Shown: piece by piece, positions 18,201-26,258 of the stretch | Numbering within the stretch: position 1 is the stretch's first letter | How the letters are laid out: every line of letters begins with the position of its first letter | Assembly (NCBI RefSeq): GCF_014229245.1 | Contig: NZ_JAARZJ010000013.1 | Location: 38,377 to 102,376, forward strand | Direction of reading: 5' to 3' | DNA length: 64,000 nucleotides | Source of the DNA: Listeria farberi | GTDB lineage: Bacteria > Bacillota > Bacilli > Lactobacillales > Listeriaceae | Program-made: the position numbers and the translations under genes | Notes under the pieces: model-generated | What the model saw: the letters and a program-made list of their open reading frames with translations, nothing else | Database searches by the model: none | Told to the model about the DNA's origin: nothing

Positions 18201-19886
18201 CCGGTTTGCATTTTGAGCAGATGGATTTAGAATATTGCCTTCGTCTCCAAGTAGCGTCATCGCAGAGATCACTGTTTCTTCGCGGATGCCATCAATGGGC
18301 GGATTCGTTACTTGGGCAAAAAGTTGCTTAAAATAATTAAATAATACTTGTGGTCGTTGACTTAAGACAGCAAGTGGTGCGTCGTAACCCATCGCCCCCA
18401 TTGGATCCTTTTTCTCCGTTACCATCGGAATCAAAATTTTATTTAGTTCATCTTGTGTGTATCCAAATGCACGTTGTTTTTTAAAGCGTTCTGACTTATC
18501 CATTGCTTCATAATTTAAATCTGCTGTCACTAAGTCAGCGATTTCTGCCATTTCCGCATCTAACCAGGCACGATATGGTTTTTCCAAAGTTAGATCTTCC
18601 TTTAATTCAGTGTCTGACACAATTCTGCCTTCTTCTAAATCAATTAACAACATCGTTCCTGCTCCAACAGTTTCTTTGCGAATAACCTCACTCGGATCCA
18701 CTGGCACAACACCTGTTTCCGAAGAATAAATGATTGTATGGTCTTTTGTTTCGTAATAACGTGCCGGCCGTAAGCCATTTCTATCCAAAATCGTCCCGAT
18801 AACACGACCATTTGTAAATGAAATCGATGTCGGTCCATCCCAAGGCTCCATTAACGTACTATGATATTCGTAAAAAGCGCGTTTTGGATCGGTCATGTGT
18901 GGATTTTTGTCCCAAGGTTCTGGAATTAACATCATCGCCGCATGAGGTAACGAACGTCCTGCCTGCACTAAAAATTCTAATGCATTATCCAAAGTAGCTG
19001 AATCACTACCACTTTCATCTATAATTGGTAGTAATTTAGCTAAATCTTCACCAAGTAAATCAGATTCTGCTCTTTTCTCCCGAGCTTTCATCCAGTTAAC
19101 ATTGCCTCGTTGTGTATTAATTTCACCGTTATGAATTAAATAACGATACGGATGCGCTCGTTCCCAACTTGGAAAAGTATTCGTGGAAAAACGAGAATGC
19201 ACCAGCGCAAAAGCCGATACATACGCTGGATCTGCTAAGTCTAAATAATATTGATTAATTTGTTCTGGTAATAGCATTCCTTTAAAAATAACCGTTCTCG
19301 TTGATAAACTTGGAACGTAGAAAGTCTCTGTAATTTGTTCGGAAGTCGCCGCAAATTTTTCGATTTGCTTTCTAATTAAATAAAGTGCTCGTTCAAACCC
19401 AGCTTCATCTAGCTCAGCTTTTTTTTGAATGAATAGTTGATAAATCGCTGGTTCTGTTTTTCTTGCACCGGCACCAACCTTTGTTACATCAGTTGGTAAT
19501 TTACGCCAACCAAGGAAAGTTTGGCCTTCACTCGCAATCAGTTTTTCCGTTTCGACCATTAAACATTCACGTTCTGTTTTGTTTTGAGGGAAATTAAACA
19601 TCCCAACCGCATAATGATATTTTTCAGGCAATTTAATACCTAATTTGCTACACTCACGTCGGAAGAAAGAATCTGAAATTTCAAGTAAAATACCAGCGCC
19701 ATCGCCCGTATCCCCACCAACTTCTCCACCACGGTGCTTTAACTGACAAAGCATATGAATGCCTTGCTCGACAATTTTATGAGAAGAAATCTTTTTAATA
19801 TTTGCTACGAAGCCAATTCCACAAGCATCGTGCTCATTTTCCGGATTGTATAGGCCGTGTTTTTTTGGTAAATTAGTTTGTTTCAT
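15294..19886 (-). CDS. gltB: Glutamate synthase large subunit
   Basis: A 1530-residue enzyme that makes two glutamates from glutamine and 2-oxoglutarate. Residue 22 is the catalytic Cys of the glutaminase domain (HDACGIGF), exposed after removal of a 21-residue propeptide. A central and FMN-binding TIM barrel follow; the 3Fe-4S ligand cluster CVMMRVCHLDTCPVG is around residues 1125-1140; the C-terminal beta-helix (GXXGXXXG repeats) completes the fold. ATG at 19886 follows GAGGAGG. Named GltA in Bacillus. Operon with gltD; divergent from gltC. Confidence 0.97.
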   Translation of the reverse strand: MKQTNLPKKHGLYNPENEHDACGIGFVANIKKISSHKIVEQGIHMLCQLKHRGGEVGGDTGDGAGILLEISDSFFRRECSKLGIKLPEKYHYAVGMFNFPQNKTERECLMVETEKLIASEGQTFLGWRKLPTDVTKVGAGARKTEPAIYQLFIQKKAELDEAGFERALYLIRKQIEKFAATSEQITETFYVPSLSTRTVIFKGMLLPEQINQYYLDLADPAYVSAFALVHSRFSTNTFPSWERAHPYRYLIHNGEINTQRGNVNWMKAREKRAESDLLGEDLAKLLPIIDESGSDSATLDNALEFLVQAGRSLPHAAMMLIPEPWDKNPHMTDPKRAFYEYHSTLMEPWDGPTSISFTNGRVIGTILDRNGLRPARYYETKDHTIIYSSETGVVPVDPSEVIRKETVGAGTMLLIDLEEGRIVSDTELKEDLTLEKPYRAWLDAEMAEIADLVTADLNYEAMDKSERFKKQRAFGYTQDELNKILIPMVTEKKDPMGAMGYDAPLAVLSQRPQVLFNYFKQLFAQVTNPPIDGIREETVISAMTLLGDEGNILNPSAQNANRIRLKTPILSRREFRALEQQTKFAQPTVTLPILFKAEERDGLAARLEVLFAEADEKIAGGAELLILSDDGVNADWIGIPALLAVSGLHHHLVKAGTRTQVSIIIKTAEARDVHQCALLIGYGADAVFPSLAIDTFDGLIKEGRIKGFTLDEAESRYIEAITDGILKIMSKMGISTVQSYRGAQIFEAIGIGDDVIKNYFPGTASQIGGIPLEVIAQEAWLRHREAYHDIGYQSFTLNTGGEYQWRSNGEYHVYNPLAIHSLQQATRENDRETYNLYSDLMQNQNNAFLRGLLTFTSDRKPIPLDEVEPAEAIFKRFKSGAMSYGSISQEAHEALAIAMNRIGGKSNSGEGGENPNRFIPDANGDWRRSAIKQIASGRFGVTSHYLVNAEELQIKMAQGAKPGEGGHLPGNKVYPWISKTRGSTTGVGLISPPPHHDIYSIEDLSQLIFDLKNANQNARINVKLVSKTGIGTIAAGVAKGNADVILVSGYEGGTGAAARTSIRHAGVPWEIGLAETHQTLLLNGLRNKVVVETDGKLMTGKDVLVAAMLGAEEFGFATAPLVTLGCVMMRVCHLDTCPVGVATQNPELRKKFSGSADYVVNFFHFIVAEMREMMAELGFRSLTEIIGHKEFLTTHEKKEAHWKAKYIDFSNMLYSDDFYKNQVQYCTKQQDHKINQTLDMRELVPLIQPALENGEKVTGIFDVRNVDRAIGTIAGSFISKKYGAEGLPEDTISLDFVGSAGQSFGAYTPLGMTLRIHGDANDYFGKGLSGGKLIVSPDYRTPIKAHDSAIVGNVTLYGATGGYAYMHGKAGARFAVRNSGATAVVEGIGDNGCEYMTGGTVVVLGDIGENFAAGMSGGVAYIYTENSQETTTKINHELVNSRSTLSAPELAKLKQLIEQHANFTGSEFAKEILSNWEDEKANFIFVIPNEYEMMLTRITSLEQTGKTHDEAELQAFYEHKDGKLVAGVAK

Positions 19887-20079
19887 CTTAGTTCCTCCTC
19901 TTCAAAAACCGAATCCTTCAGGGGTTTTTCTGGTAATTATTTAAATTAACTGACAATTAACCAGCGATTCAGCTTACCTTACATTTCTTGTAGTATCTAT
20001 TTTATTCCTTTTCATTTATCGAAACAATATATATAATAGAATAAAACAATCTCATTTCGAGAACAATTGGAGGTAAGAA
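19887..20079. promoter_or_regulatory. gltB-gltC divergent control region
   Basis: For gltC (plus strand) a TATAAT lies near 20033 with TTTTCA about 17 bases upstream. Downstream of it, just before the gltC ribosome binding site, is an interrupted dyad TCTC-ATTTC-GAGA (20050-20062), resembling a LysR-type box and a likely GltC contact. The gltB leader holds a 7-bp stem (AAAAACC/GGTTTTT, 19904-19929) that ends in a T tract on the minus strand; it could be a weak attenuator. The gltB promoter itself has no clear -35, as usual for an activator-dependent promoter. Confidence 0.5.
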
Positions 20080-20967
20080 ATGGAACTACGACAATTAAAG
20101 TATTTTATGGAAGTAGCCCGTGTCGAACATATGACCAAAGCTAGTGAGAATTTACACGTAGCCCAATCTGCCGTTAGTAGACAGATAACGAAACTAGAGG
20201 AAGAACTAGGTGTTCCGTTATTTGATCGCATTGGTCGCAATATGCAACTTACAAGTGTCGGTCAAGATTTCCTGAGCCAAGCTACCATCGCATTAAATGA
20301 ACTGCAAAAAGCGGAGGCTCTCGTAACCGAATACACTGATCCCACAAAAGGAACTGTTCGTGTTGGCTTACCCAATTCATTATCTACCAAAGTCTTGCCG
20401 TCAGTTATTTCTACTTTTCGAGAAAAATATCCACAAATCACCTACCAATTTATGGAAGGAACAAATGAAGAACTTACCGAAATGCTTGTGAATGGCGTAC
20501 TTGATATGACTTTTCTTTCACCTGTCCCTGAATCTAATGAACAAATCGAAGCTATTCGTTTTTTTGATGAAAAGTTGAAATTAATCGTTCCAACAACCCA
20601 CCCACTTGCAGAAAATTTCAATGTTTCACTCAAAGAACTCGCCAATGAAAAATTCGTTCTTTATCCAGAAGACTTTGATTTATATAAGATTGTTACAAAA
20701 GCGGCAAATAAAAAAGGCTTCGAACCACAGATAGCCTTTCAAAGCAGGGATTTTTACACAATTCAAGGATTGGTCGGCGCTGGGCTTGGCATTAGCATTT
20801 TACCAGAAATGATTTTAGATGGTGCAATTTTTAAAGAAACAAAAAGTATCGCTTTACGGGATAAAGAATTGCGTCGTTCCGTTGGCATTATTACGACAAA
20901 AAAACGGAATCTATCCCCTTCCGAGAATTTGTTCCGTTCCTTTATTATTTCATTCTTTTCTCATTAA
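20080..20967 (+). CDS. gltC: LysR-family activator of glutamate synthase
   Basis: A 295-residue LysR-type regulator with an N-terminal helix-turn-helix (residues 1-60, MELRQLKYFMEVARVEHMT, then SQ-type recognition helix AQSAVSRQITKLEEELG) and a periplasmic-binding-like effector domain from about residue 90. ATG follows TTGGAGG. It is divergent from gltB, the arrangement of gltC in Bacillus, where GltC activates gltAB when 2-oxoglutarate is high. Its last four bases overlap the convergent acetyltransferase gene. Confidence 0.93.
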   Translation: MELRQLKYFMEVARVEHMTKASENLHVAQSAVSRQITKLEEELGVPLFDRIGRNMQLTSVGQDFLSQATIALNELQKAEALVTEYTDPTKGTVRVGLPNSLSTKVLPSVISTFREKYPQITYQFMEGTNEELTEMLVNGVLDMTFLSPVPESNEQIEAIRFFDEKLKLIVPTTHPLAENFNVSLKELANEKFVLYPEDFDLYKIVTKAANKKGFEPQIAFQSRDFYTIQGLVGAGLGISILPEMILDGAIFKETKSIALRDKELRRSVGIITTKKRNLSPSENLFRSFIISFFSH

Positions 20968-21482
20968 TTATTTTCAGAAAAAGCGGGTGGATAATGAATA
21001 GTTCCGGCTAAATTTTCTAAACTTCCATCATACAATTCTAATAACATAAAGTATTCAGCAGGCACATCAAATGGCGCAGGAATAGCAAAATGCTCAGAAG
21101 GAATAAATCCAAATCGCGGATAATAATTAGCATGTCCAAGCACTGCAATGGCTGGATATGCTTTTTCGCGTGATAAGCGGATGCCTTCTTCCATTAGACT
21201 TGAGCCAACTCTAGTCCCTTGATATGTTGGTAAAACAGCAAGCGGTGCAAGTGCTAAAATAAACCTACTTCGTCCCGCGGCTTCAAGTGAAATTTCACTA
21301 AACATGATGTAACCAACAATAAGTCCATCCTCCGCTTCTGCGACTAGGGATAAACCCGGTTGGTAATAATCGGATGTCCGGATACTTTCAATTAAATCTG
21401 CTTCCACAGTGCCTTTAAAAGCTTCCTCATTCACACGACGAATGGCCTCGTAATCTTGTGGTTGTTCTTTACGAATAATCAT
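20964..21482 (-). CDS. GNAT-family N-acetyltransferase
   Basis: A 172-residue acetyltransferase of the YhbS type: the acetyl-CoA loop is visible as LAVLPTYQGTRVGSSLMEEG (about residues 84-103) and the fold's C-terminal beta strands (YYPRFGF) follow. The target is unknown. It starts 2 bases after the dehydrogenase-like gene without a strong ribosome binding site of its own, so it is probably translationally coupled. Its 3' end overlaps gltC by 4 bases in convergent orientation, with no terminator between them. Confidence 0.9.
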   Translation of the reverse strand: MIIRKEQPQDYEAIRRVNEEAFKGTVEADLIESIRTSDYYQPGLSLVAEAEDGLIVGYIMFSEISLEAAGRSRFILALAPLAVLPTYQGTRVGSSLMEEGIRLSREKAYPAIAVLGHANYYPRFGFIPSEHFAIPAPFDVPAEYFMLLELYDGSLENLAGTIHYPPAFSENN

Positions 21483-21484
21483 TT

Positions 21485-22591
21485 TTACTTAGTCACTCGT
21501 TTCATTGCCATACTATCTTCTAACTGTTTCATTGCATTTAATACCACATCAGCCGTCATTTCTCCAGGCATCATATGAATTGTTTCATGCGGTTCAGTTG
21601 CACGTTTAGATACTGCCACAAGCGTTTCTTCTGCGAGTGTCGCAAGCCCCATATCATACAAACTAGTTGGAAGACTTAATTTGGAATAAAACGGTATTAG
21701 TTGGTCGATTTCATTCCATCTATTTTCGATAACTAGTTGCACTAAGATTCCATAAGCTACTTTATTACCATGTAATAAATGATGTGTTTCTGGAACCATA
21801 GTTAGCGCGTCATGAATCGAATGCGCTCCGGCACAACGGCCATAATCATCCCCAAAACCGCCAACCATTCCTCCAACTAAAATATTTGTTTCGATAATTT
21901 TAACAAAAGCTTCATTTAGCTCTTGTTTGTCCATGGCAGCAAGTGCTTCTTCACTATATTGTAGCAAATTATCACGACACATTTTGGCAGCAAAGTGGGC
22001 TATTTCGATTTCGACAGATTTGTTTGGTAAGGAATTAATTATCACATCTGCTTCGTACCATTTGGCTAATGTATCACCTATTCCTGCTATAAGCAATTCT
22101 CTTGGTGAATCTAAAATCATTTCCGGATCGATTAATAACAGCGCATTACTACTAGCAAATACATCGTAACGAATCATGGCTCCCTCTTCATCGTACATCA
22201 CACTAAGAGGCGTATAAGCTGCACAAGTTGATGCAAGCGTTGGTAAGATAATAACTGGCAAACGTAAAACTGCTGCTGCCGCTTTACATACATCGGCAAT
22301 TTTCCCGCCACCAACAGCGATTATTGCGTCCATCTTATTAGTTTCCATTATCGCTACCAAACGATCACGTTCCTCATAGGTAGAACCACCATTATATACT
22401 TCAAAAGTAGATGTAACACTTGATAATTCAGGGAATTTCTTTTTAGCCACTTTCCAAGACGCATTTCCACGAACTACTAAAACATTTTTCAAACCGCGGC
22501 GTTCTAAGTGAGCAGGCAATGTATCCCATGCGTCTACTTGGCAAAAATACTCTTGTGGAGCTCCGCGAACAATCAATTCTTTATTCAACAA
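21485..22591 (-). CDS. Iron-containing alcohol dehydrogenase family protein (GldA-like)
   Basis: A 368-residue metal-dependent NAD(P) oxidoreductase. The dinucleotide region is AVGGGKIADVCKAAA (about residues 92-106). Metal ligands fit GIGDTLAKWYE (Asp), GAHSIHDAL (His) and HLLHGNKVAYG (His). It resembles glycerol dehydrogenase and the E. coli hydroxycarboxylate dehydrogenase YbdH/HcxA; glycerol itself is not certain. Start is TTG at 22591 (a TTG TTG pair), with AAGGG about 8 bases upstream. A strong promoter lies directly upstream. The gene forms a two-gene unit with the acetyltransferase. Confidence 0.85.
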   Translation of the reverse strand: MLNKELIVRGAPQEYFCQVDAWDTLPAHLERRGLKNVLVVRGNASWKVAKKKFPELSSVTSTFEVYNGGSTYEERDRLVAIMETNKMDAIIAVGGGKIADVCKAAAAVLRLPVIILPTLASTCAAYTPLSVMYDEEGAMIRYDVFASSNALLLIDPEMILDSPRELLIAGIGDTLAKWYEADVIINSLPNKSVEIEIAHFAAKMCRDNLLQYSEEALAAMDKQELNEAFVKIIETNILVGGMVGGFGDDYGRCAGAHSIHDALTMVPETHHLLHGNKVAYGILVQLVIENRWNEIDQLIPFYSKLSLPTSLYDMGLATLAEETLVAVSKRATEPHETIHMMPGEMTADVVLNAMKQLEDSMAMKRVTK

Positions 22592-22648
22592 AAATCATCC
22601 CTTCTGTCTGGCACGGTCGGATATTCGGCTGCGACATTTATAATTCAA

Positions 22649-22677
22649 ATTGTATCGGAACTTAAACCTACTGTCAA
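22649..22677 (-). promoter_or_regulatory. Promoter of the dehydrogenase-acetyltransferase unit
   Basis: Minus strand: -35 TTGACA (22672-22677), 17-base spacer, -10 TACAAT (22649-22654). Near consensus. It lies directly behind the stop of the amino-acid-binding protein gene, so the two units have separate promoters although no clear terminator separates them. Confidence 0.87.
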
Positions 22678-22682
22678 TCGCG

Positions 22683-23498
22683 CTATTGCTTAGCTATTTC
22701 ATCATCACCAAACCATTTTTTACTAATTTCCTGCATTTTTCCTTCTTTGTATAATTTTTCAAAAGCTTCGTTAATTTTTGTTTGCAGTTCTTTATCGCTT
22801 TTGCGCATACCTACAGCAAAATCTGTCGGATCAAAACCACCAGTTATAATGGTATAGTCATCTTTGTTTTTTTGTTTATCAATATAGTAACGTGCGTATA
22901 CTTCATCAATAATCAAGCCATCAATACGTTTATTATTCAAATCAATAAAAGCTGTATCGAACGTATCATACAATTCTGGTTCGTTGTTTTTGATAATATC
23001 TGTGAGCACTTCTGGTTTTTTAGCCATATCATCAATGGAACTTGCGCCGTTTTGAGCCCCTAGTGTTTTATCTTTCATATCACTAAATTTATTAATATTA
23101 TTTGACTTCAATGTCACTAATACTTGTTCATTTTTCATATAAGGTTTACTAAATGCAACTTGTTTTTTTCTTGCGTCCGTTACAGTATAGCCATTCCAAA
23201 TTAAATCAATTGATCCATTTTTCAGCTCGGACTCTTTCATCGTCCAGTCAATTGGCGTGAATTTCGCTTTAATACCGTATTCTGCAAAAACAGCTTTTGC
23301 AAGATCAATATCAAACCCGACTAAATTATCATCTTTATCACGAAATCCCATTGGTACAAAACTATCATCTAAACCAATTACAACTTCCTTATCTTTTTTT
23401 ATTCTACTCCACTGGTCTTCCTTGGACTCACCACTTGAACATGCCCCTAGCGCTAACATTACGATTGCCATTACCGTTATTAATAATCCTTTTTTCAT
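22683..23498 (-). CDS. Amino-acid ABC transporter substrate-binding lipoprotein
   Basis: A 271-residue family 3 solute-binding protein. The signal peptide ends in the lipobox LGAC (lipidated Cys20), followed by a flexible SSGESK linker and the typical polar-amino-acid-binding core (VIGLDDSFVPMGFRD...FDIDLAKAVF). ATG at 23498 follows AAGGAGG. It is the third gene of the permease - ATPase - binding protein operon that starts behind a T-box with a His-like specifier, so I infer histidine (or a related amino acid) as substrate. Gene order with the permease first is the reverse of many such operons. Confidence 0.92.
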   Translation of the reverse strand: MKKGLLITVMAIVMLALGACSSGESKEDQWSRIKKDKEVVIGLDDSFVPMGFRDKDDNLVGFDIDLAKAVFAEYGIKAKFTPIDWTMKESELKNGSIDLIWNGYTVTDARKKQVAFSKPYMKNEQVLVTLKSNNINKFSDMKDKTLGAQNGASSIDDMAKKPEVLTDIIKNNEPELYDTFDTAFIDLNNKRIDGLIIDEVYARYYIDKQKNKDDYTIITGGFDPTDFAVGMRKSDKELQTKINEAFEKLYKEGKMQEISKKWFGDDEIAKQ

Positions 23499-23499
23499 A

Positions 23500-24147
23500 T
23501 TAATTTGCCTCCTTTTTAAGTGGTTCTACTTCCATCATTTGATTTGCAACTTTTTTTGCAAAGTCGTGATCATGTGTCACAATAATCTGTGTAATACCAA
23601 CATTTTTCAAACTCAAAATTAACGACGCCACATGATCTCGTAAATCAGGGTCTAAAGCCGATGTAGGTTCATCAAATAGTAGTACTTTTGGATTCATTGC
23701 GAGTGCCCGAGCAATCGCCACTCGTTGTTTTTGTCCTCCAGATAATTGATAAGGCATATTATCCGCTTTGTCTGCTAAATCAAGTAAGCCAAGTAACCGT
23801 TTAGCTTCTTTGATAGCTTCTGCTTTTTTCGTTTTCCTAGCAAGGGTTGGTGCTAAAATCAAATTATCTAACACACTTAAGTGCGGAAATAAGTGGAATT
23901 CTTGGAAAACAACACCAATCGTATTTTCGACATCTTTCCTCGACATCGGATCAATTTTTTCACCGTCAATAAAAATTTCTCCGGTATCCATTTTTTCAAG
24001 ACCACTAATACAACGAAGCAAAGTGGTTTTCCCGCCACCAGATGGTCCGACGATAGAAAGTATTTCCCCGTCTTGAAGCGCAATATTCACATTATCTAAA
24101 ATCGTTTTTTGATCAAATTTTTTCGATAAATTTTTAATTTCCAACAT
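23500..24147 (-). CDS. Amino-acid ABC transporter ATPase
   Basis: A 215-residue ATP-binding subunit of the polar amino-acid type: Walker A GPSGGGKT, Q-loop, signature LSGGQKQRVAIARAL, Walker B VLLFDEPTSALDP, H-loop VTHDH. I chose the ATG at 24147: GAGG lies 8 bases upstream, whereas the in-frame GTG three codons earlier overlaps that site. One base separates its stop from the binding-protein start region, so translation is coupled. It drives the permease encoded upstream. Confidence 0.93.
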   Translation of the reverse strand: MLEIKNLSKKFDQKTILDNVNIALQDGEILSIVGPSGGGKTTLLRCISGLEKMDTGEIFIDGEKIDPMSRKDVENTIGVVFQEFHLFPHLSVLDNLILAPTLARKTKKAEAIKEAKRLLGLLDLADKADNMPYQLSGGQKQRVAIARALAMNPKVLLFDEPTSALDPDLRDHVASLILSLKNVGITQIIVTHDHDFAKKVANQMMEVEPLKKEAN

Positions 24148-24157
24148 TTTCTTCACC

Positions 24158-24799
24158 TCATTTATAATAACTAAAACGTTTTTCGAGTTGTTTAAATAGT
24201 AGCGTTAGGATAGCTGTTAACGCTAAGTAAATTGCAGCAACTAATACGAGCGGTATTAAGGTAACATCTCTACTCATAGCAATTTTTCCTGCTCTTAGTA
24301 AATCGCCAATGCCAAGGATGTAAACTAACGAAGAGTCTTTTACTAAATTGATGACTTCATTTCCGATTGCTGGCAAAACACGTTTGACAACTTGCGGTAA
24401 AACAATCTTTCGAAGCGTTTGACCGTAAGTAAGACCAAGAACTTTAGCACTTTCATATTGTCCGCTTTCGATTGATAGGAATCCCCCGCGGAAAATCTCT
24501 GCGAAATAAGCAGCATAATTTAGAATAAAAGCTATAAACACGGCATCCATTCGGTCAAAAACAACCCCAATAATCGGTAAACCATAATAAATAAAAATTA
24601 ATTGTAAAAGTAATGGGGTGCCTCGCATAATCCAAATGTAAATGTTTAAAATAAATTTCAGCGGGGCTATTTTACTAATGTTTCCTACTGCCACTATAGC
24701 TCCGAGTGGAATAGAACAAACTAGCGTGACGACAAAAACGAGTAAGGTTGTTTTCGCCCCGTCAAGTAATGCTGGTAAAATCTCCATGATATAATCCAT
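24158..24799 (-). CDS. Amino-acid ABC transporter permease
   Basis: A 213-residue HisM/GlnP-type permease with about five membrane helices and the family's EAA loop (ESAKVLGLTYGQTLRKIVLPQ). The ATG at 24799 has AAGGAG 9 bases upstream; a longer frame begins 16 codons earlier, inside the T-box terminator, and is not the gene. First gene of the three-gene uptake operon and the one directly controlled by the T-box leader. Substrate histidine inferred from the leader codon. Confidence 0.93.
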   Translation of the reverse strand: MDYIMEILPALLDGAKTTLLVFVVTLVCSIPLGAIVAVGNISKIAPLKFILNIYIWIMRGTPLLLQLIFIYYGLPIIGVVFDRMDAVFIAFILNYAAYFAEIFRGGFLSIESGQYESAKVLGLTYGQTLRKIVLPQVVKRVLPAIGNEVINLVKDSSLVYILGIGDLLRAGKIAMSRDVTLIPLVLVAAIYLALTAILTLLFKQLEKRFSYYK

Positions 24800-24822
24800 A
24801 ATTATTCGCTCCTTTTTTACAT

Positions 24823-25104
24823 AAAAAAATCTCGTCTCACTTGGCACAAATTGGCCAAGAGGACGAGAATACTATTCACGTGGTTCCACCTCAATTTGCT
24901 GATACTTCACAGTACCAACCTCTGTTAGTTCGAGACTAACAAGCTATAACGGGCTTAACCCGAGTTCGCCTACTCACTTATGCTTCAGCAAACCAGCTCC
25001 GAGATGTGTTCGATAACGCTATCTTTATCCTTTCACACCAACCAAGGACTCTCTTTTAAAGAATTACGCTCTACTTGTTCTGTTCGACGCTTTTACTTCT
25101 TCTT
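24823..25104 (-). promoter_or_regulatory. T-box leader, specifier CAC (His)
   Basis: A tRNA-sensing T-box riboswitch on the minus strand. Visible parts: AGTAGAG-type motif at the 5' side of Stem I, AG-bulge AGAGAGTC, distal loop GGTTGGTGTGAAAGG, then GAA-CAC-ATCTCGGAG at about 25011-24997, where by comparison with the GAA-GGC-A layout of the glyQS leader the specifier is CAC (25006-25008), histidine. The T-box sequence GAGGTGGAACCACG is at 24879-24892. The terminator is the long stem 24831-24867 with seven T residues after it. Uncharged tRNA-His would favour the antiterminator and raise uptake. The T-box call is sure; the codon assignment is good but should be checked by folding. Confidence 0.93.
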
Positions 25105-25110
25105 GCTAAT

Positions 25111-25139
25111 ACTCTACCACGATAAAGCGATAGAGTCAA
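25111..25139 (-). promoter_or_regulatory. Promoter of the T-box-controlled transporter
   Basis: Minus strand: -35 TTGACT (25134-25139), 17-base spacer, -10 TAGAGT (25111-25116). It starts the roughly 280-base T-box leader. Confidence 0.78.
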
Positions 25140-25153
25140 CAATTTTAATTAAC

Positions 25154-25195
25154 AAAAAAAGACAAGCAAACGAGTCACTGTTTACTTGTCTTTTT
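25154..25195 (-). terminator. Terminator after virS
   Basis: Stem AAAGACAAG-TAAAC / GTTTG-CTTGTCTTT (minus strand reading) with a short loop and seven T residues, directly after the virS stop. It closes the long virB-to-virS transcript. Confidence 0.9.
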
Positions 25196-25196
25196 A

Positions 25197-26237
25197 TTAA
25201 TCTTTCGCTATTAGTAAGTAATCGTCTTTTTGTTCGAAATAAAGCCGTACTTCTGTCCCTATTTCACTTTTAGATTCAATACAAATTTCATGACCTAACT
25301 TCTTCGCCATTTGTTTAGCAAGATATAGCCCCATCCCAGTAGCTTTTTTTTCTTGGCGACCGATTGTACCTGTAAAGCCTTGTTCAAATACACGAGGTAA
25401 ATCTTCTTCTTTAATACCTCGACCGTTGTCTTTAATGTGAAGCACTTTTTTTCCAGTTACTTCAGTGTCGCACCAAATTTGAACATCGCCACCATCAGCA
25501 GTATATTTTAATGCGTTAGATAACACTTGGTCGATAATAAAGCCAAGCCACTTACTATCAGTTCGCACATCAATATCTACATTTTGCAAATCAAGTTTCA
25601 TTTTTTTTCCAATAAAAAGTTTGGAGTGACGCTTAACTGACTCACGAACAACAGCACCAAGGTTTTGTTCTTGGATAAAATAGTCTTTAGAAAATGTATC
25701 AAGCCTTGAAAAATAGAGTGCTTGCATTACTAATTTATCAATTGTCTCTAATTCTTCATCAATCTGTGTAAAAATTGTTTTGGTATCATTTAAATCTGGG
25801 TTATTAATTAACATTTTGCTTGCTACAACAGGAGTTTTCACTTCATGTACCCAGTATAAAATGAAATCATGATATTCTTGCTGCTTATCTTGAAGTTTAC
25901 TAATAGTTCGTAATTCTTCTTTATGTTTTTTTGCCATTAGCTGATTAAAAAAAGCTTGCTCACGCGTTCGCGGTTTTGGTAGTAATTCAATAATATTTTC
26001 TTCAATTTCGCCACTTACTAGGTCTTCCATTTCGCGCCAATAATTGTATTTAAAGAAGTAGCCTAACACTAAGTAAGAAAGTAGGAAGACAAAAACAAAG
26101 ACATACAAGTAAATGAAATTCCCGAGAGTTAATTTACTATTAGGATCAATTGAAATTAATACCCCGACGAAAAACATAATACTGCAAAAGAACAACAAGA
26201 AAAATCGTTTATCTTTTATATAGCTCCACCAGTTCAT
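25197..26237 (-). CDS. virS: Sensor histidine kinase VirS (BceS type)
   Basis: A 346-residue intramembrane-sensing kinase: two N-terminal membrane helices (about residues 11-30 and 38-62) joined by only a few outside residues, a HAMP-less linker, phospho-acceptor His131 in WVHEVKTP, and an ATPase domain with N, G1 and G2 boxes (NALKY, DNGRGI, GMGLYL). Such kinases do not sense ligand directly but through a partner BceAB-type transporter, here VirAB. ATG follows GGAGG. In Listeria VirRS controls dlt, mprF and virAB and so cationic peptide resistance. Its gene is separated from virR by three genes. Confidence 0.95.
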   Translation of the reverse strand: MNWWSYIKDKRFFLLFFCSIMFFVGVLISIDPNSKLTLGNFIYLYVFVFVFLLSYLVLGYFFKYNYWREMEDLVSGEIEENIIELLPKPRTREQAFFNQLMAKKHKEELRTISKLQDKQQEYHDFILYWVHEVKTPVVASKMLINNPDLNDTKTIFTQIDEELETIDKLVMQALYFSRLDTFSKDYFIQEQNLGAVVRESVKRHSKLFIGKKMKLDLQNVDIDVRTDSKWLGFIIDQVLSNALKYTADGGDVQIWCDTEVTGKKVLHIKDNGRGIKEEDLPRVFEQGFTGTIGRQEKKATGMGLYLAKQMAKKLGHEICIESKSEIGTEVRLYFEQKDDYLLIAKD

Positions 26238-26258
26238 ATCGCACCTCCCTCATTCAAG

